Of a stretch of 64,000 nucleotides of DNA, positions 1 to 8,795 are shown one piece after another. The DNA comes from Pseudomonadota bacterium (lineage in GTDB: Bacteria; Pseudomonadota; Alphaproteobacteria; Rhizobiales; Hyphomicrobiaceae). A model generated the notes under the pieces. It did not search any database, was not told the DNA's origin, and was given only the letters and a program-made list of their open reading frames with translations. Every line of letters begins with the position of its first letter. Position 1 is the first letter of the stretch. The DNA lies in assembly GCA_023412805.1 (NCBI GenBank), contig JAEZRM010000116.1:1-64000 (forward strand). Direction: 5' to 3'. The position numbers were made by a program, and so were the translations under genes.

Positions 1-295
1 GCGCCCGAAACGATCTTGCCGCCAGCATCTGCTCTGCCCTACGCTCCGCTTCGGCCAGATCAGACGCTGGCCAGCGACGGCCGGATTCTAACTTAGAACA
101 TGGCGCCGCTTCGTGGGGCAGGCCAAGCGAGCCACCGACGATGGCGCCCTTCTCGACGCGCCAGGTGTGCTTGGTGTCGCCCTCCCAACCCGTCAGGGTT
201 CTGCCGTCGAACAGCCGTTCGGTTTCTGCTGCGACAAGCGGCGAGCTCGTAGTGACAGCGCACAGAAAGAGCACCCGCACGACGAAGTGATCCAA
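1..295 (-). pseudogene. Broken DUF1080 gene, 5' end fused in frame to unrelated sequence
   Basis: A minus-strand frame opens at a TTG (293-295) preceded by an AGAGAGGTG ribosome binding site and stays open to the window edge, about 98 codons. The first 24 residues look like a signal peptide ending in LVAAE. Residues about 28-56 match the start of a DUF1080 (3-keto-disaccharide hydrolase, concanavalin-like) domain: ERLFDGRTLTGWEGD, then WRVEKGAIVGGSL. After GGSL the usual continuation (a PxNxFLCT...YGDFELR stretch) is absent in all three frames, and an unrelated charged stretch follows, so this is a recombination joint and not a simple frameshift. The rest lies outside the window. Whether any product works is unknown. 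Confidence 0.6.
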
Positions 296-480
296 GAGTC
301 ACCTCTCTTCCGTTTAGGTTCATTGCGGGACCACGTGATGCGTTTGCCGGCCAGAGTTCATGTGTGGCACCGGATCGCTTGCGTTGCTTCGTACTTCGCC
401 GCGCTCGCGCGCATTTCAGCCAGAATCCAGGTTCCTAATCGCATTTCCGATACTTCAACAAAATAATAGGGAGGCTCCAA

Positions 481-1695
481 ATGAAGCACCAGGGCGCGCA
501 CGTTCTATCGCGGCGCAGTATCGTCAAGGGCATCGGCGCCGGTGTCGGCACCATGGTACTGGCACATGGTGCCGGTGCACAAACGCAGACGGGACCAGCT
601 GCTCCGCCGAGCACCATCACCACCCCACCACGCGACTTCGGGCCGGGCGGCGCTCCGACCACCTACTTCACCGATCCCGATGTTCTTGCCGTCGATCCGG
701 TCTTCAGGCAGTACGCCCAGCCCAACAGTGCCATCCAGAGGCTTTGGACCGGTGCGCTCTGGTCGGAGGGTCCGGCCTGGAATGCACAGGGCCGCTATCT
801 GGTCTGGAGTGACATTCCGAACAATCGACAGCTGCGCTGGCTCGAAGACGACGGGCACGTCAGCGTCTTTCGAATGCCGTCGAACAACTCCAACGGCAAC
901 ACCTTCGATTTCCAGGGCCGCCAACTCGCCTGCGAGCATCTTACCCGCCGTGTGGTGCGCTATGAGCTCGACGGCTCGGTCACCATTCTGGCCGATGCCT
1001 ACCAGGGCAAGCGATTGAATTCTCCCAACGACGTCGTGCCTCATCCCGACGGCAGCTACTGGTTCACCGACCCGCCCTACGGCGGCCAGCTCTATGAAGG
1101 CACGCCTGACGCTGCGGGAGGTCCGAGCAATGTCGCCGGCCGGCTCAACAACCGCCTCGGGCAGCCCCCCGAGATCGGCTCTGCAAAGCGCGAGCTCCCC
1201 ACCAATTGCTATCGCATCGATCCGAGCGGACGCGTCGATCTGGTCGTTACGGAGGAGCAGGTTCCGGATCCGAATGGCCTGTGCTTCTCGCCCGACTACA
1301 AGAAGCTTTACGTCGTGAGCACGGGCAAGGGACCTGGCGACACCGGCCCGGGCGGCAAGGGGGAGATCTACGTCTTCGACGTTGGAGCCGATAACAAGCT
1401 CTCCAACGGCAAGCTGTTCAGCGATTGCATGGTCGACGGTGTCAAATGCGGGCCCGACGGCTTACGCTGCGACGTCGACGGCAACGTCTGGTCGGCGAGC
1501 AATGCAGGTCGCGCGGTGGGCTATAGTGGGGTTATCGTCTTCAATCCCGAAGGCAAGCTCATCGGTCGCATTCGTCTGCCGGAAATCTGCGGCAACGTCT
1601 GTTTCGGCGGCCCCAAGCGTAATCGGCTGTTCATGGCAGCGAGCCAGTCCATATATGCCGTGTATGTGAATACGCAGGGCGCAGCACCGGGCTAG
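481..1695 (+). CDS. SMP-30/gluconolactonase/LRE family protein, Tat-exported
   Basis: The 404-residue protein starts with a twin-arginine signal (RRSIVKGIG near residue 11, then a hydrophobic stretch ending AHGAGAQ), so it should be exported folded to the periplasm. The rest is a six-bladed SMP-30/gluconolactonase propeller. LWSEGPAWNAQGRYLVWSD carries the metal-binding Glu, SPNDVVPHPDGSYWFTDPP the Asn and Asp region, and DPNGLCFSPD with GPDGLRCDVDG the later Asn/Asp positions. Family members hydrolyse sugar lactones or related esters using a divalent metal; the substrate here is unknown. A GGGAGG site lies just before the ATG. It is a single gene; the broken sugar-related DUF1080 gene diverges upstream. 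Confidence 0.85.
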   Translation: MKHQGAHVLSRRSIVKGIGAGVGTMVLAHGAGAQTQTGPAAPPSTITTPPRDFGPGGAPTTYFTDPDVLAVDPVFRQYAQPNSAIQRLWTGALWSEGPAWNAQGRYLVWSDIPNNRQLRWLEDDGHVSVFRMPSNNSNGNTFDFQGRQLACEHLTRRVVRYELDGSVTILADAYQGKRLNSPNDVVPHPDGSYWFTDPPYGGQLYEGTPDAAGGPSNVAGRLNNRLGQPPEIGSAKRELPTNCYRIDPSGRVDLVVTEEQVPDPNGLCFSPDYKKLYVVSTGKGPGDTGPGGKGEIYVFDVGADNKLSNGKLFSDCMVDGVKCGPDGLRCDVDGNVWSASNAGRAVGYSGVIVFNPEGKLIGRIRLPEICGNVCFGGPKRNRLFMAASQSIYAVYVNTQGAAPG

Positions 1696-2206
1696 GCGGT
1701 CCAGTATGCTCGCCTATTCCCATGCGGGACTCGGCTTTGATCGGGATGAATGTTGTTCGGCAAGCCTGGGAGATGGCGAACGATGCCAGTTCTGAGGCGC
1801 GAGGGGCGGGGGATGCCCAACCCCGTCAGTCGATTGATAGCTCGCCAACATCCTCTCGCACGTGGCGGTCCCTGCCGTGATGGCTCAGCATTTGATGCCG
1901 CTGTGGGGGGGCTCCCCGCGAGCGAGGCGGGCATCATGTCCAGTGCTTACGCACTGACTACACGGCGAGTGTTCCGGTGCTCACGTCGACGATGGCGATA
2001 TGAGGCGCGGCGTCCATGACTTCCCCTTGTAAGATATCTCTTATTCGGGCCCATGTGGGATCGCTGGACAAAATTGCATCAAATCTTCTCATCGAGCCGC
2101 CCTGCGACATGCCGCCAAGAATTCGTACGTGTAAGGGACGCTTCTGCCGCTCAATTGGTGTAGGAAGTCAGCCGGTCAGCCTCAATCCCGATCCTGGAGT
2201 ACCAGA
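1696..2206. other. 511-bp gap without a recognisable gene
   Basis: Only short frames lacking codon-like composition are present. On the minus strand an AAGGGG site precedes a 19-codon frame (about 2017 to 1958) beginning MDAAPHIAIVD, like the first strand of a response-regulator receiver, but nothing recognisable follows. The methyltransferase promoter is presumably near the right end. Confidence 0.5.
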
Positions 2207-3028
2207 ATGAAGGCCCTTACGAAGATCCTCCTCGCCTGCGCCGTCTCCGTTCTCGCCCTCAACGGCGCCGTCGGCCAGGAGAAGCCAGCCGCGACTGCCT
2301 ACGAACCGAAATCGGGTCAAGCCGGCAAGGATGTCGTGTGGGTTCCGACGCCGCAGGCGCTGGTCGACCGCATGATGGAGATGGCCAGCGTCACCAAGGA
2401 GGATTACCTCATCGACCTCGGCTCAGGCGACGGGCGCACGGTGATTACGGCGGCGAAGCGCGGCATTCGCGCATTGGGCATCGAGTACAATGCCGACATG
2501 GTGGCCCTCTCGCAGCGGAATGCCAAGGAAGCGGGTGTCACGGATCTCGCCACGTTCGTGCAAGGCGACATCTTCGAGTCGGATTTCTCGAAGGCCACGG
2601 TGGTGACGCTCTTTCTGCTCCCGGCGCTCAACGTGCGGCTTCGCCCGACGCTGTTGGACATGAAGCCCGGTACCCGGGTCGTATCGAACTCGTTCGACAT
2701 GGGCGATTGGGAACCCGATGAGCGCGTCGAGGCCGGAGGCGACTGCACAAGCTATTGCCGCGCGATGAAGTGGATCATCCCGGCGAAGGTCGGCGGCAAC
2801 TGGAAGCTCGACAACGGCGAGCTTCAGCTCACGCAGACGTATCAGATGCTGACCGGCACACTGATCATGGATGGCAAAGCCGAGCCTATCAGTGCAGCCA
2901 AGATGGATGGCGAAAGCATTGCGTTCACGGCCGGCGGCAAGCGTTACAGCGGACGCGTGGCAGACAGGGCCATGACGGGAACCGTCGAAGGCGGTGGCTC
3001 GTGGCGTGCAGCGCGGGCCGCCGAATAG
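2207..3028 (+). CDS. Exported class I SAM-dependent methyltransferase
   Basis: 273 residues. An N-terminal signal peptide (about residues 1-23, ending GAVGQ) precedes a Rossmann methyltransferase domain. Motif I is DYLIDLGSGDGRTVITAA (about 67-84), the acidic end of strand 2 is in GIEYNADM, and a motif II-like QGDIFESDF follows. After the catalytic half there is a C-terminal beta-rich stretch (about 190-270) seen in related proteobacterial proteins. Export of a SAM-dependent enzyme is odd because SAM is cytoplasmic; the hydrophobic N-terminus could instead be a membrane anchor. The substrate is unknown. The start is the ATG after CTGGAGTACCAGA. No operon partner; neighbours lie more than 200 bp away. 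Confidence 0.75.
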   Translation: MKALTKILLACAVSVLALNGAVGQEKPAATAYEPKSGQAGKDVVWVPTPQALVDRMMEMASVTKEDYLIDLGSGDGRTVITAAKRGIRALGIEYNADMVALSQRNAKEAGVTDLATFVQGDIFESDFSKATVVTLFLLPALNVRLRPTLLDMKPGTRVVSNSFDMGDWEPDERVEAGGDCTSYCRAMKWIIPAKVGGNWKLDNGELQLTQTYQMLTGTLIMDGKAEPISAAKMDGESIAFTAGGKRYSGRVADRAMTGTVEGGGSWRAARAAE

Positions 3029-3248
3029 GCATAGACGCTGCGCACGGTACGCTCTGCCGAGCTGCGAGCAAAAAGTTCGATATGAGATGCCGGCGGATCC
3101 TCATCGGAACCGTCGGTCAGCTTTGTGGGTTGCAGCGAACCTGTCCGGGGTTCCGATCGCCCGCGTCGCGATGTGCCGCACAGGGAGCTCTCGCGCCAGC
3201 GGTGTCTTTTCAATATGATGTGCGTCGCACCAAATCCGGAGCACGCCC

Positions 3249-3611
3249 ATGTCCCGCTTCGTTGCCGTCTACACCATGAAGCCGGAAGCTCTCGCTGCAT
3301 TCCGTGCGCGCCCCAAATCCGAGCAGGAAGCGATCGACAAGGTTGGCTTGAGGGCGTGGGAGGAATGGACGGAGCGCAACGCCACCGCCATCGTTGCGAC
3401 CGACGTCATGGTGGGCAAGACCAGGCGCGTCACCAAATCCGGCATCACCGATGCGCAGAATCAGATCGCGGGTTTTCTGATCGTCGAAGCCGCCGACATC
3501 ACCGCCGCCGCTGCCCTTTTCCAGGATCATCCGCACATCACCATCTTCCCCGGTGACGGTATCGACGTCATGCCCGTCGTCACGGGGCCGCCAGAGGACG
3601 AGCCGTCATGA
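3249..3611 (+). CDS. YCII-related domain protein
   Basis: 120-residue cytoplasmic protein with a ferredoxin-like YCII/DGPF fold. It starts MSRFVAVYTMKPEALAAF and carries the typical central block in which AGFLIVEAADITAAAALFQ is followed by HPHITIFPGDGIDVMPV. The family is small and mostly uncharacterised; one histidine/aspartate pair is thought to be catalytic in some members. It overlaps the next gene by 4 bp (ATGA), so the two are translationally coupled. A GGAAC-N17-GGTT sequence (3106-3131) 118 bp upstream is a 3-of-4 match to an EcfG-type -10 and was not called as a promoter. Confidence 0.8.
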   Translation: MSRFVAVYTMKPEALAAFRARPKSEQEAIDKVGLRAWEEWTERNATAIVATDVMVGKTRRVTKSGITDAQNQIAGFLIVEAADITAAAALFQDHPHITIFPGDGIDVMPVVTGPPEDEPS

Positions 3612-4006
3612 AACAAGCAACAGGTAGGGCCGCCGCCAACTGGCGCCGCGTCTATGCCATGCCGGTGGCGAACGTCTATCCGTCCTATATTGCCAAGGCG
3701 GAGAAAAAGGGCCGCACCCGGGCTGAGGTCGACGAGATCTTCCTCTGGCTAACGGGCCATAATCAGGCCTCGCTGGAAGGAGAACTAGCTAAGAAGACGA
3801 GCTTGGAGGAATTCTTCGCGCGCGCGCCGAAGATGAACCCTTCTCGCCTTCTGATCACCGGCGTCGTATGCGGCGTCCGCGTAGAGGAAATTGAGGAGCC
3901 GATGATGCGCGAGATACGCTATCTCGACAAACTCATCGACGAACTCGCCAAGGGCAAGACGATGGAAAAAATCCTCCGCAAACAGCCTTGCGTGGCATTG
4001 ACCTGA
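3608..4006 (+). CDS. DUF2200 family protein
   Basis: 132 residues, matching DUF2200 along its whole length: the VYAMPVANVYPSYIAKAEKKG block, TRAEVDEIFLWLTG, and the FFARAPKMNPSR segment with ITGVVCGVRVEEIEEPMMRE are characteristic. The last residues (about 100-125) are basic and helical. Function is unknown; homologues occur widely in bacteria as soluble proteins of this size, so the gene looks intact. Its ATG overlaps the stop of the YCII gene, making a two-gene unit. Confidence 0.8.
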   Translation: MKQATGRAAANWRRVYAMPVANVYPSYIAKAEKKGRTRAEVDEIFLWLTGHNQASLEGELAKKTSLEEFFARAPKMNPSRLLITGVVCGVRVEEIEEPMMREIRYLDKLIDELAKGKTMEKILRKQPCVALT

Positions 4007-4561
4007 AAGCACGGAAGCCGCCACGCCGTCCGGCTTAGTCGTTGTGCTCGATGCGGCGACGATCGCAGCGCTGATCGTTTGCGACAGGCTCGTTGGCCTG
4101 AAGCGAATGACGATCTAGCCTGACGAGGCAGGCATCCGGCTTTGCGGTCCGGATTTCGCAGTCTTCCGCGCTTCAAATTCGGTGTTTGCGGAGGTCTCTG
4201 GTGCACGCCTGCACCTCAAGCCTTCGCGCGCTTTCGGTATTCATCAAGTTCGCACGCGAACGGCAATCCACTCCATCGGCGCGCGAACCTGCCTTGCAAG
4301 CCATACGATAGTGCGATGCGCCAAAGAACCTAGCCCTATACGCTCGAAAACATGGCGCGCGCGCTGGCTGAACTCCTCGGCAGTCCATCGGGCTATCGTC
4401 GAGCCAAATAAAGCTCGCGGCTCCCCAAGCGATCGTCAGCCAGCGCGCCTGGCGCAATGCAATTGGCACATCGTCCACCTGCTACGACCGTTGTGCACTG
4501 CAACGGAACAAAGCATCTATCACTGCGTTCGACTCCCGAGCGAGCAAGCAATGGGGTGCGA
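4007..4561. other. 555-bp gap upstream of opgG; promoter at its right end
   Basis: No gene is convincing here. A minus-strand stretch (about 4430-4250) can be read as ARWTAEEFSQRARHVFER and onward without a start, and may be debris. The EcfG-type promoter at 4505-4529 is the only clear element. Confidence 0.5.
4505..4529 (+). promoter_or_regulatory. EcfG-type general stress promoter for opgGH
   Basis: GGAAC (4505-4509), 16 bases, CGTT (4526-4529): a perfect match to the alphaproteobacterial EcfG consensus. The predicted transcript start near 4536 leaves about 26 bases before the opgG ATG at 4562. This also rules against the longer reading frame that opens upstream at 4457. Confidence 0.7.
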
Positions 4562-6202
4562 ATGGACTTTGCGTATTTCCGCAGAACGCTGTGGCGGGCG
4601 TGTGAAGGCTGGGTGCTCACCTATTGCATTGCCCTCAGTACGTTCGGCCTTATAGCGTGCATCGGATTAGGTACGACCGCAGCGGCAAGGGAACGCGCGG
4701 CTATCGTCGTGGCTCAGTCGGAGCAATCCGCGCCCGCGCCCGCATCCGCATCGCCCGTAGCGGCACCGAGTTTTTCGCAACTCGTTCGCAAGGAAGCGCG
4801 TGAACTGTCCTTCGGACAGTACAAGCCGGTTGACGAAGTCAAGACGTCGCCTGCAGAGGGGTACGATCAATATCGCCGCTTACGTTTCCAGCCATCGCGC
4901 GCGTTGTGGCATCGTGATCCGCCGGGATTCGAAGTGCATGGTTTGCCGCTTGGTTGGCTTTTCAAGCGACCTATCGAGCTTGTGGCTGTCGAGGATGGCA
5001 GCGCTCGACAACTCCAGTTCATGGGAACGGATTTCCTGGACGAGCGCGAGGCGTCCGCCAACGAGAAGCTCGGCGCGGCTCCAATGCCGTTGTCCGGGTT
5101 TCGCATTGGCGGGCCGCTCAACGGTCTCGACAAGGTGGACGAGATCATCGTGTTTCAGGGCGCGAGCTATTTCCGCGCCCTTGGCCGAGGTCATGTTTAC
5201 GGGCTGTCGGCACGCGGCTTGGCCATCGGCACCGCGAGCAACAAGGGCGAGGAGTTTCCGACATTCCGAAAGTTCTGGCTGGAGAAGCCTGCAGATCGAG
5301 CCAAGCACTTTGTCATTCACGCGCTGCTCGATAGCCCCTCGACGACAGGCGCTTACACTTTCACGGTTCATCCCGGTGCCGAGACGATCGTCGATGTAGA
5401 TGCAGTTCTCTATCCGCGCAGTGCGTTAAGTGAGGTCGGCATCGCGCCGCTCACCAGCATGTTCCTGGTCGGGCCCGGCAATCCTGTGCGTGTGCGGGAT
5501 TTTCGCGCGCGTGTGCATGATTCCGATGGTCTCGCGATTATGACCGGTAAAGGTGAGCGCATCTGGCGACCGCTTGCCAATCCGCGAAAGCTTCAGGTCA
5601 GCGTATTCGCGGACGATAGTCCGCGCGGCTTCGGCCTCGTACAGCGCAACAGGAATTTCGCGGACTATCAGGATCTGGAGGCGCGATACGAGCGACGTCC
5701 CAGCCTTTGGGTCGAGTTCGCAAAGGACGTTGGCGCAGGCAGTGTCTTTCTGGTCGAGCTCCCGACCGAGGAAGAGATCCACGACAATATCGTTGCCTTC
5801 TGGCGGCCAAACGAGCGCCCCGAGAAAGGACGCGAGTATCAGTTGCGTTATCGCTTGCGCTGGCGTGATGAGGCGCCGACGCAATACGTAGGGCCATGGG
5901 TGTCGGATACACGCATTGGTCGCGCCTATCACGGCGCGCCCGAAGGTAGCTTCCTCGCTGTCGTCGACTATCTCGACCGCGATCCTTTCGGTAAGCAGGA
6001 GGCGCCCGTTGCCGAGGCTTGGGCCTCCGAAGGTGTGATCAGCAGTCTCGTCACGCAGCGAAATCCGGAGACCGGCGGTATCCGCGTGAGCTTTGTCTTC
6101 GATCCCAAGGGCAAGGAGCTCGCCGAGCTTCGTGTGACCCTCGGGGATTGGGACGGCCGAGTTCCCGAGACATGGCTCTATCGCTGGACGGGTGGTAAAT
6201 GA
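4562..6202 (+). CDS. opgG: Glucan biosynthesis protein G
   Basis: 546 residues from the ATG at 4562, chosen because a GGGG site and an EcfG-type promoter sit just upstream. A membrane/signal segment (about 22-45) precedes the periplasmic MdoG domain: FSQLVRKEARELSFGQY, then YRRLRFQPSRALWHRD, and FEVHGLPLGWLFKRPIELV mark the beta-sandwich, with ASYFRALGRGHVYGLSARGL and the C-terminal Ig-like part (about 420-546). OpgG is needed in the periplasm to build or branch osmoregulated periplasmic glucans made by OpgH. It overlaps opgH by 4 bp (ATGA). Family members are usually slightly over 500 residues, so the gene is intact. Confidence 0.93.
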   Translation: MDFAYFRRTLWRACEGWVLTYCIALSTFGLIACIGLGTTAAARERAAIVVAQSEQSAPAPASASPVAAPSFSQLVRKEARELSFGQYKPVDEVKTSPAEGYDQYRRLRFQPSRALWHRDPPGFEVHGLPLGWLFKRPIELVAVEDGSARQLQFMGTDFLDEREASANEKLGAAPMPLSGFRIGGPLNGLDKVDEIIVFQGASYFRALGRGHVYGLSARGLAIGTASNKGEEFPTFRKFWLEKPADRAKHFVIHALLDSPSTTGAYTFTVHPGAETIVDVDAVLYPRSALSEVGIAPLTSMFLVGPGNPVRVRDFRARVHDSDGLAIMTGKGERIWRPLANPRKLQVSVFADDSPRGFGLVQRNRNFADYQDLEARYERRPSLWVEFAKDVGAGSVFLVELPTEEEIHDNIVAFWRPNERPEKGREYQLRYRLRWRDEAPTQYVGPWVSDTRIGRAYHGAPEGSFLAVVDYLDRDPFGKQEAPVAEAWASEGVISSLVTQRNPETGGIRVSFVFDPKGKELAELRVTLGDWDGRVPETWLYRWTGGK

Positions 6203-8058
6203 CGCCACGCGTTCGCCGTCGGGACAGGTGGCTTTCACGGCCGCCAATCAAGGCGCAGCCATCGGTCATGGAACCGCAGGATCTGTGGTCCGATCCGCGC
6301 GCGTCGACGGACACGCGTCACGCTGCTCGTGATCCGGCACTGTCACGCCTCGTAGTTCTTGTGCTTCTGATCGTCACGGTCGGCGCGAGCGTCGCCTTTT
6401 CCGTCGGTCTGTATAAGGCGCTCGCCCTGCAGAACGGCGGTACCCCGCTCCACTATCTCTTTCTGGCCATTTCGACGTTGTCGTTTTTCTGGATAGCCCT
6501 TGGAGCCACGAACGCGGCGATTGGCGCGTGCGCTCTCTTTGCCGGTACGGAAGGCAATTCGATCGAACCTGCACCTTCCGCGGTTCCAGTAGGCGTGCGC
6601 ACGGCCCTCTTGTTTCCCGTCTATCACGAAGACCCTGAAACGATTGCGGATTACATCCGCCATCTCGTCGGCGAGCTGGATGATCTGCGCGCGCTCGATG
6701 CATTCGCGCTGTTCGTCGTCAGCGACAGCCAGACCGATGAGGACAGGGCAATCGAGCGAAAGACGTTCTCGGCGCTCGCGGATGAGATTGGTGACCGCAT
6801 CACTTTCGCCTATCGCAACAGATCCCGGAACGTCGGCAAGAAGGCGGGAAACATTGCTGACTGGGTCCGCACGCAGGGCGGCGCGTTCGACTACTTCATC
6901 GTATTCGATGCAGACAGCGTCATGACGGCCGATACACTCTTGCGCCTCGTTGCAACCATGGAGGCGCATTCCGACACCGCGCTGGTTCAGACCGTGCCGC
7001 GCCTTGCCAAAGGCGAGACGGCATTTTCCCACCTTCAGGCTTTCGCAAACAACGTCTTCGGACCGCTGAGCGCCGCAGGGCTAGCGGCGTGGCAGGGAGC
7101 TTCGGGGAATTATTGGGGGCACAACGCGATCATTCGTACGCGCGCATTTGCGGAAAGTGCTGGTCTTCCGAGCCTGACGGGCGATGCGCCGTGGGGTGGA
7201 CACATTCAGAGCCATGATTTCGTCGAAGCAGCATTGCTACGGCGGGCAGGCTGGCGCGTCGCGCTGATCACGAGCCTGGAAGGCACGTACGAGCAATGCC
7301 CGCCGACATTCGTGGAAATGGCCGTGCGCGATCGCCGATGGATGCAGGGGAATCTGCAACACGCCCGCATTCTCGGTGCAAGCGGGCTTACGCCAGTCAG
7401 CCGGGTTCATCTCGGCATGGGCATCGCGAGCTACGTGTCATCCGCGCTGTGGCTTCTGGTGATGATCGTCGGACTATGGCTGACATGGATCGAGCAACAA
7501 CGGGTTGTCAGCTATTTTGGCAGCACGAGATCGCTCTTTCCGGATTGGCCGATCTATGATCCTGCTGCCGCTCTCGACCTCCTCGTCGCGACGATGATGG
7601 TGGTCTTCCTACCGAAACTGCTGGGTCTCGGATGTGCGTTGGGTCGAGCGCTGCGCGAACGCCAAAGTATGCGCGGGGCGGGTCGACTGATCGGCCTTTG
7701 GCTTACTGAGCTCCTTCACAGCGTGCTTCTCGCGCCGGTGACGATGCTCAACCATGTGCGCGCATTGATCCAGATACTGTTGCGGCAAGATGCGGGCTGG
7801 AAACCGCAGCTGCGAACCGGCGCGGTCATTCATCTTGCGGACGCTGTCCGCTTCCACCTCGCGCACATTGTCCTTGGAGCGATATTCTCGATCGCGGCGG
7901 CGTCCATTGCCTGGCATGCGCTGCTTTGGTTGCTGCCGGTTGTCCTGGGGCTCCTGCTGTCGCCCATCGTTACCTGGTTGACGTCACACCCGCTCGGAGT
8001 GACATCACGTGAAACTCTCGGCGATCACTCAGCAAATACCACCGAAGCAGGGGGGTGA
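6199..8058 (+). CDS. opgH: Glucans biosynthesis glucosyltransferase H
   Basis: 619 residues, inner membrane. Two N-terminal helices (about 50-110) are followed by a GT2 domain: LLFPVYHEDPETI, VVSDSQTDED (first Asp), FIVFDADSVM (DxD), the acceptor motif SHDFVEAALLRRAGW and the RDRRWMQGN block corresponding to (Q/R)xxRW. Several helices follow (about 400-600). The enzyme polymerises beta-glucose from UDP-glucose and exports the glucan. It is shorter than E. coli OpgH (about 850 residues), lacking much of the cytoplasmic N-terminal extension, as is common in Alphaproteobacteria. It is translated from an ATGA overlap with opgG and so shares the stress promoter. Confidence 0.92.
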   Translation: MTPRVRRRDRWLSRPPIKAQPSVMEPQDLWSDPRASTDTRHAARDPALSRLVVLVLLIVTVGASVAFSVGLYKALALQNGGTPLHYLFLAISTLSFFWIALGATNAAIGACALFAGTEGNSIEPAPSAVPVGVRTALLFPVYHEDPETIADYIRHLVGELDDLRALDAFALFVVSDSQTDEDRAIERKTFSALADEIGDRITFAYRNRSRNVGKKAGNIADWVRTQGGAFDYFIVFDADSVMTADTLLRLVATMEAHSDTALVQTVPRLAKGETAFSHLQAFANNVFGPLSAAGLAAWQGASGNYWGHNAIIRTRAFAESAGLPSLTGDAPWGGHIQSHDFVEAALLRRAGWRVALITSLEGTYEQCPPTFVEMAVRDRRWMQGNLQHARILGASGLTPVSRVHLGMGIASYVSSALWLLVMIVGLWLTWIEQQRVVSYFGSTRSLFPDWPIYDPAAALDLLVATMMVVFLPKLLGLGCALGRALRERQSMRGAGRLIGLWLTELLHSVLLAPVTMLNHVRALIQILLRQDAGWKPQLRTGAVIHLADAVRFHLAHIVLGAIFSIAAASIAWHALLWLLPVVLGLLLSPIVTWLTSHPLGVTSRETLGDHSANTTEAGG

Positions 8059-8094
8059 TGGTGAGGATGGCGATCCCCACCGAAATTCCTCGTT

Positions 8095-8114
8095 CCTCAA
8101 GTTTCCTTTTGAGG
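8095..8114. terminator. Possible hairpin between convergent genes
   Basis: CCTCAA (8095-8100) and TTGAGG (8109-8114) form a 6-bp stem with an 8-base loop between the ends of opgH and the PPOX gene. There is no strong T-run on either strand, so support is weak. Confidence 0.25.
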
Positions 8115-8162
8115 CCTTTCGTCGAGGCTTTCCGTCGAGCCGCCCGAAGTTGACGCGGTTGC

Positions 8163-8645
8163 CTAGAGTTCCACCTTGGCGTTCTGCATCTCGCTCTTCT
8201 CTGCTGTCCGGCCTGCAAGTCGCGCCTTGACGCTCTCGATCGCGAACTTGATGCCTTCGAGGCCGCTCGTATCCCAGTACTCGCCTCGGTCGGCAGATAC
8301 CTTCAAAAGGCAGAGATTTGGGTCGTCCTTGCCCTTCGGAAACCAGATCCGCCAGCTTTCCGACCAAAGCCGGTCGATCTCAGTTCGATCCCGGACAATG
8401 GTCGCGGTTCCGTGGATGGATGCGAATTCCGAACGACTTTGAAAGGTGATGAGCACCTCGGGGTTGAGTTCTATTTCCCGGATCTTCGGCGACTCCAGAC
8501 TTGTCGAGAAGATGGCATCGGCATCCGAATCCATCTCCGCTAGAGCCATCGGCCTCGCGTGCAAACTCCCGTCCAACCCGCGCGTGACCAGCATCGCGTT
8601 CCTGAACGCACTGGCGATTTCTTGAAGATGATGTTGGGCGTCCAT
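8163..8645 (-). CDS. Pyridoxamine 5'-phosphate oxidase-fold general stress protein
   Basis: 160 residues. The start at 8645 (MDAQHHLQE) is preceded by AAGGAG at good spacing; a longer frame begins 22 codons earlier without a site. The split-barrel fold shows in RNAMLVTRGLDGSLHARPM (strands 1-2), AIFSTSLESPKIREIELNP, VLITFQSRSEFASIHGTA and a C-terminal WFPKGKDDPNLCLLKV. This is the general stress protein 26 group of flavin-binding PPOX-like proteins, which may bind FMN or FAD; the reaction is not known. An exact EcfG-type promoter (8709-8684) drives it with a leader of about 30 bases, fitting a stress role. Confidence 0.85.
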   Translation of the reverse strand: MDAQHHLQEIASAFRNAMLVTRGLDGSLHARPMALAEMDSDADAIFSTSLESPKIREIELNPEVLITFQSRSEFASIHGTATIVRDRTEIDRLWSESWRIWFPKGKDDPNLCLLKVSADRGEYWDTSGLEGIKFAIESVKARLAGRTAEKSEMQNAKVEL

Positions 8646-8683
8646 GACGCACTGCTCCTTTGGCAGCATCGATTCCCAGCAGG

Positions 8684-8709
8684 AACGTGCCGACGTGAAT
8701 AGATGTTCC
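8684..8709 (-). promoter_or_regulatory. EcfG-type promoter for the PPOX stress gene
   Basis: On the minus strand GGAAC (8709-8705), 17 bases, CGTT (8687-8684), about 40 bp upstream of the ATG at 8645. Perfect match to the consensus. Confidence 0.7.
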
Positions 8710-8715
8710 ACACCT

Positions 8716-8741
8716 GGAACGGGTGGGGCTCTCAGTTCGTT
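8716..8741 (+). promoter_or_regulatory. Second, divergent EcfG-type promoter
   Basis: On the plus strand GGAAC (8716-8720), 17 bases, CGTT (8738-8741). It sits back to back with the minus-strand promoter, six bases apart. The next plus-strand gene starts at 9088, so a transcript would run 330 bp antisense through the small membrane-protein gene first. Confidence 0.6.
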
Positions 8742-8795
8742 ACGCTATCAGTAGTCCGTGAATGGAGCAGCGTCCGATCGATCGGATCGATCCGC

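Noticed and set aside
1958..2017. Minus-strand start MDAAPHIAIVD with an AAGGGG site, like the first strand of a response regulator
   Set aside because: Only 19 codons, with no recognisable continuation in other frames; too short to call.
4250..4430. Open minus-strand stretch containing ARWTAEEFSQRARHVFER, possibly a gene fragment
   Set aside because: No start codon or ribosome site and no family recognised; may be chance in GC-rich DNA.
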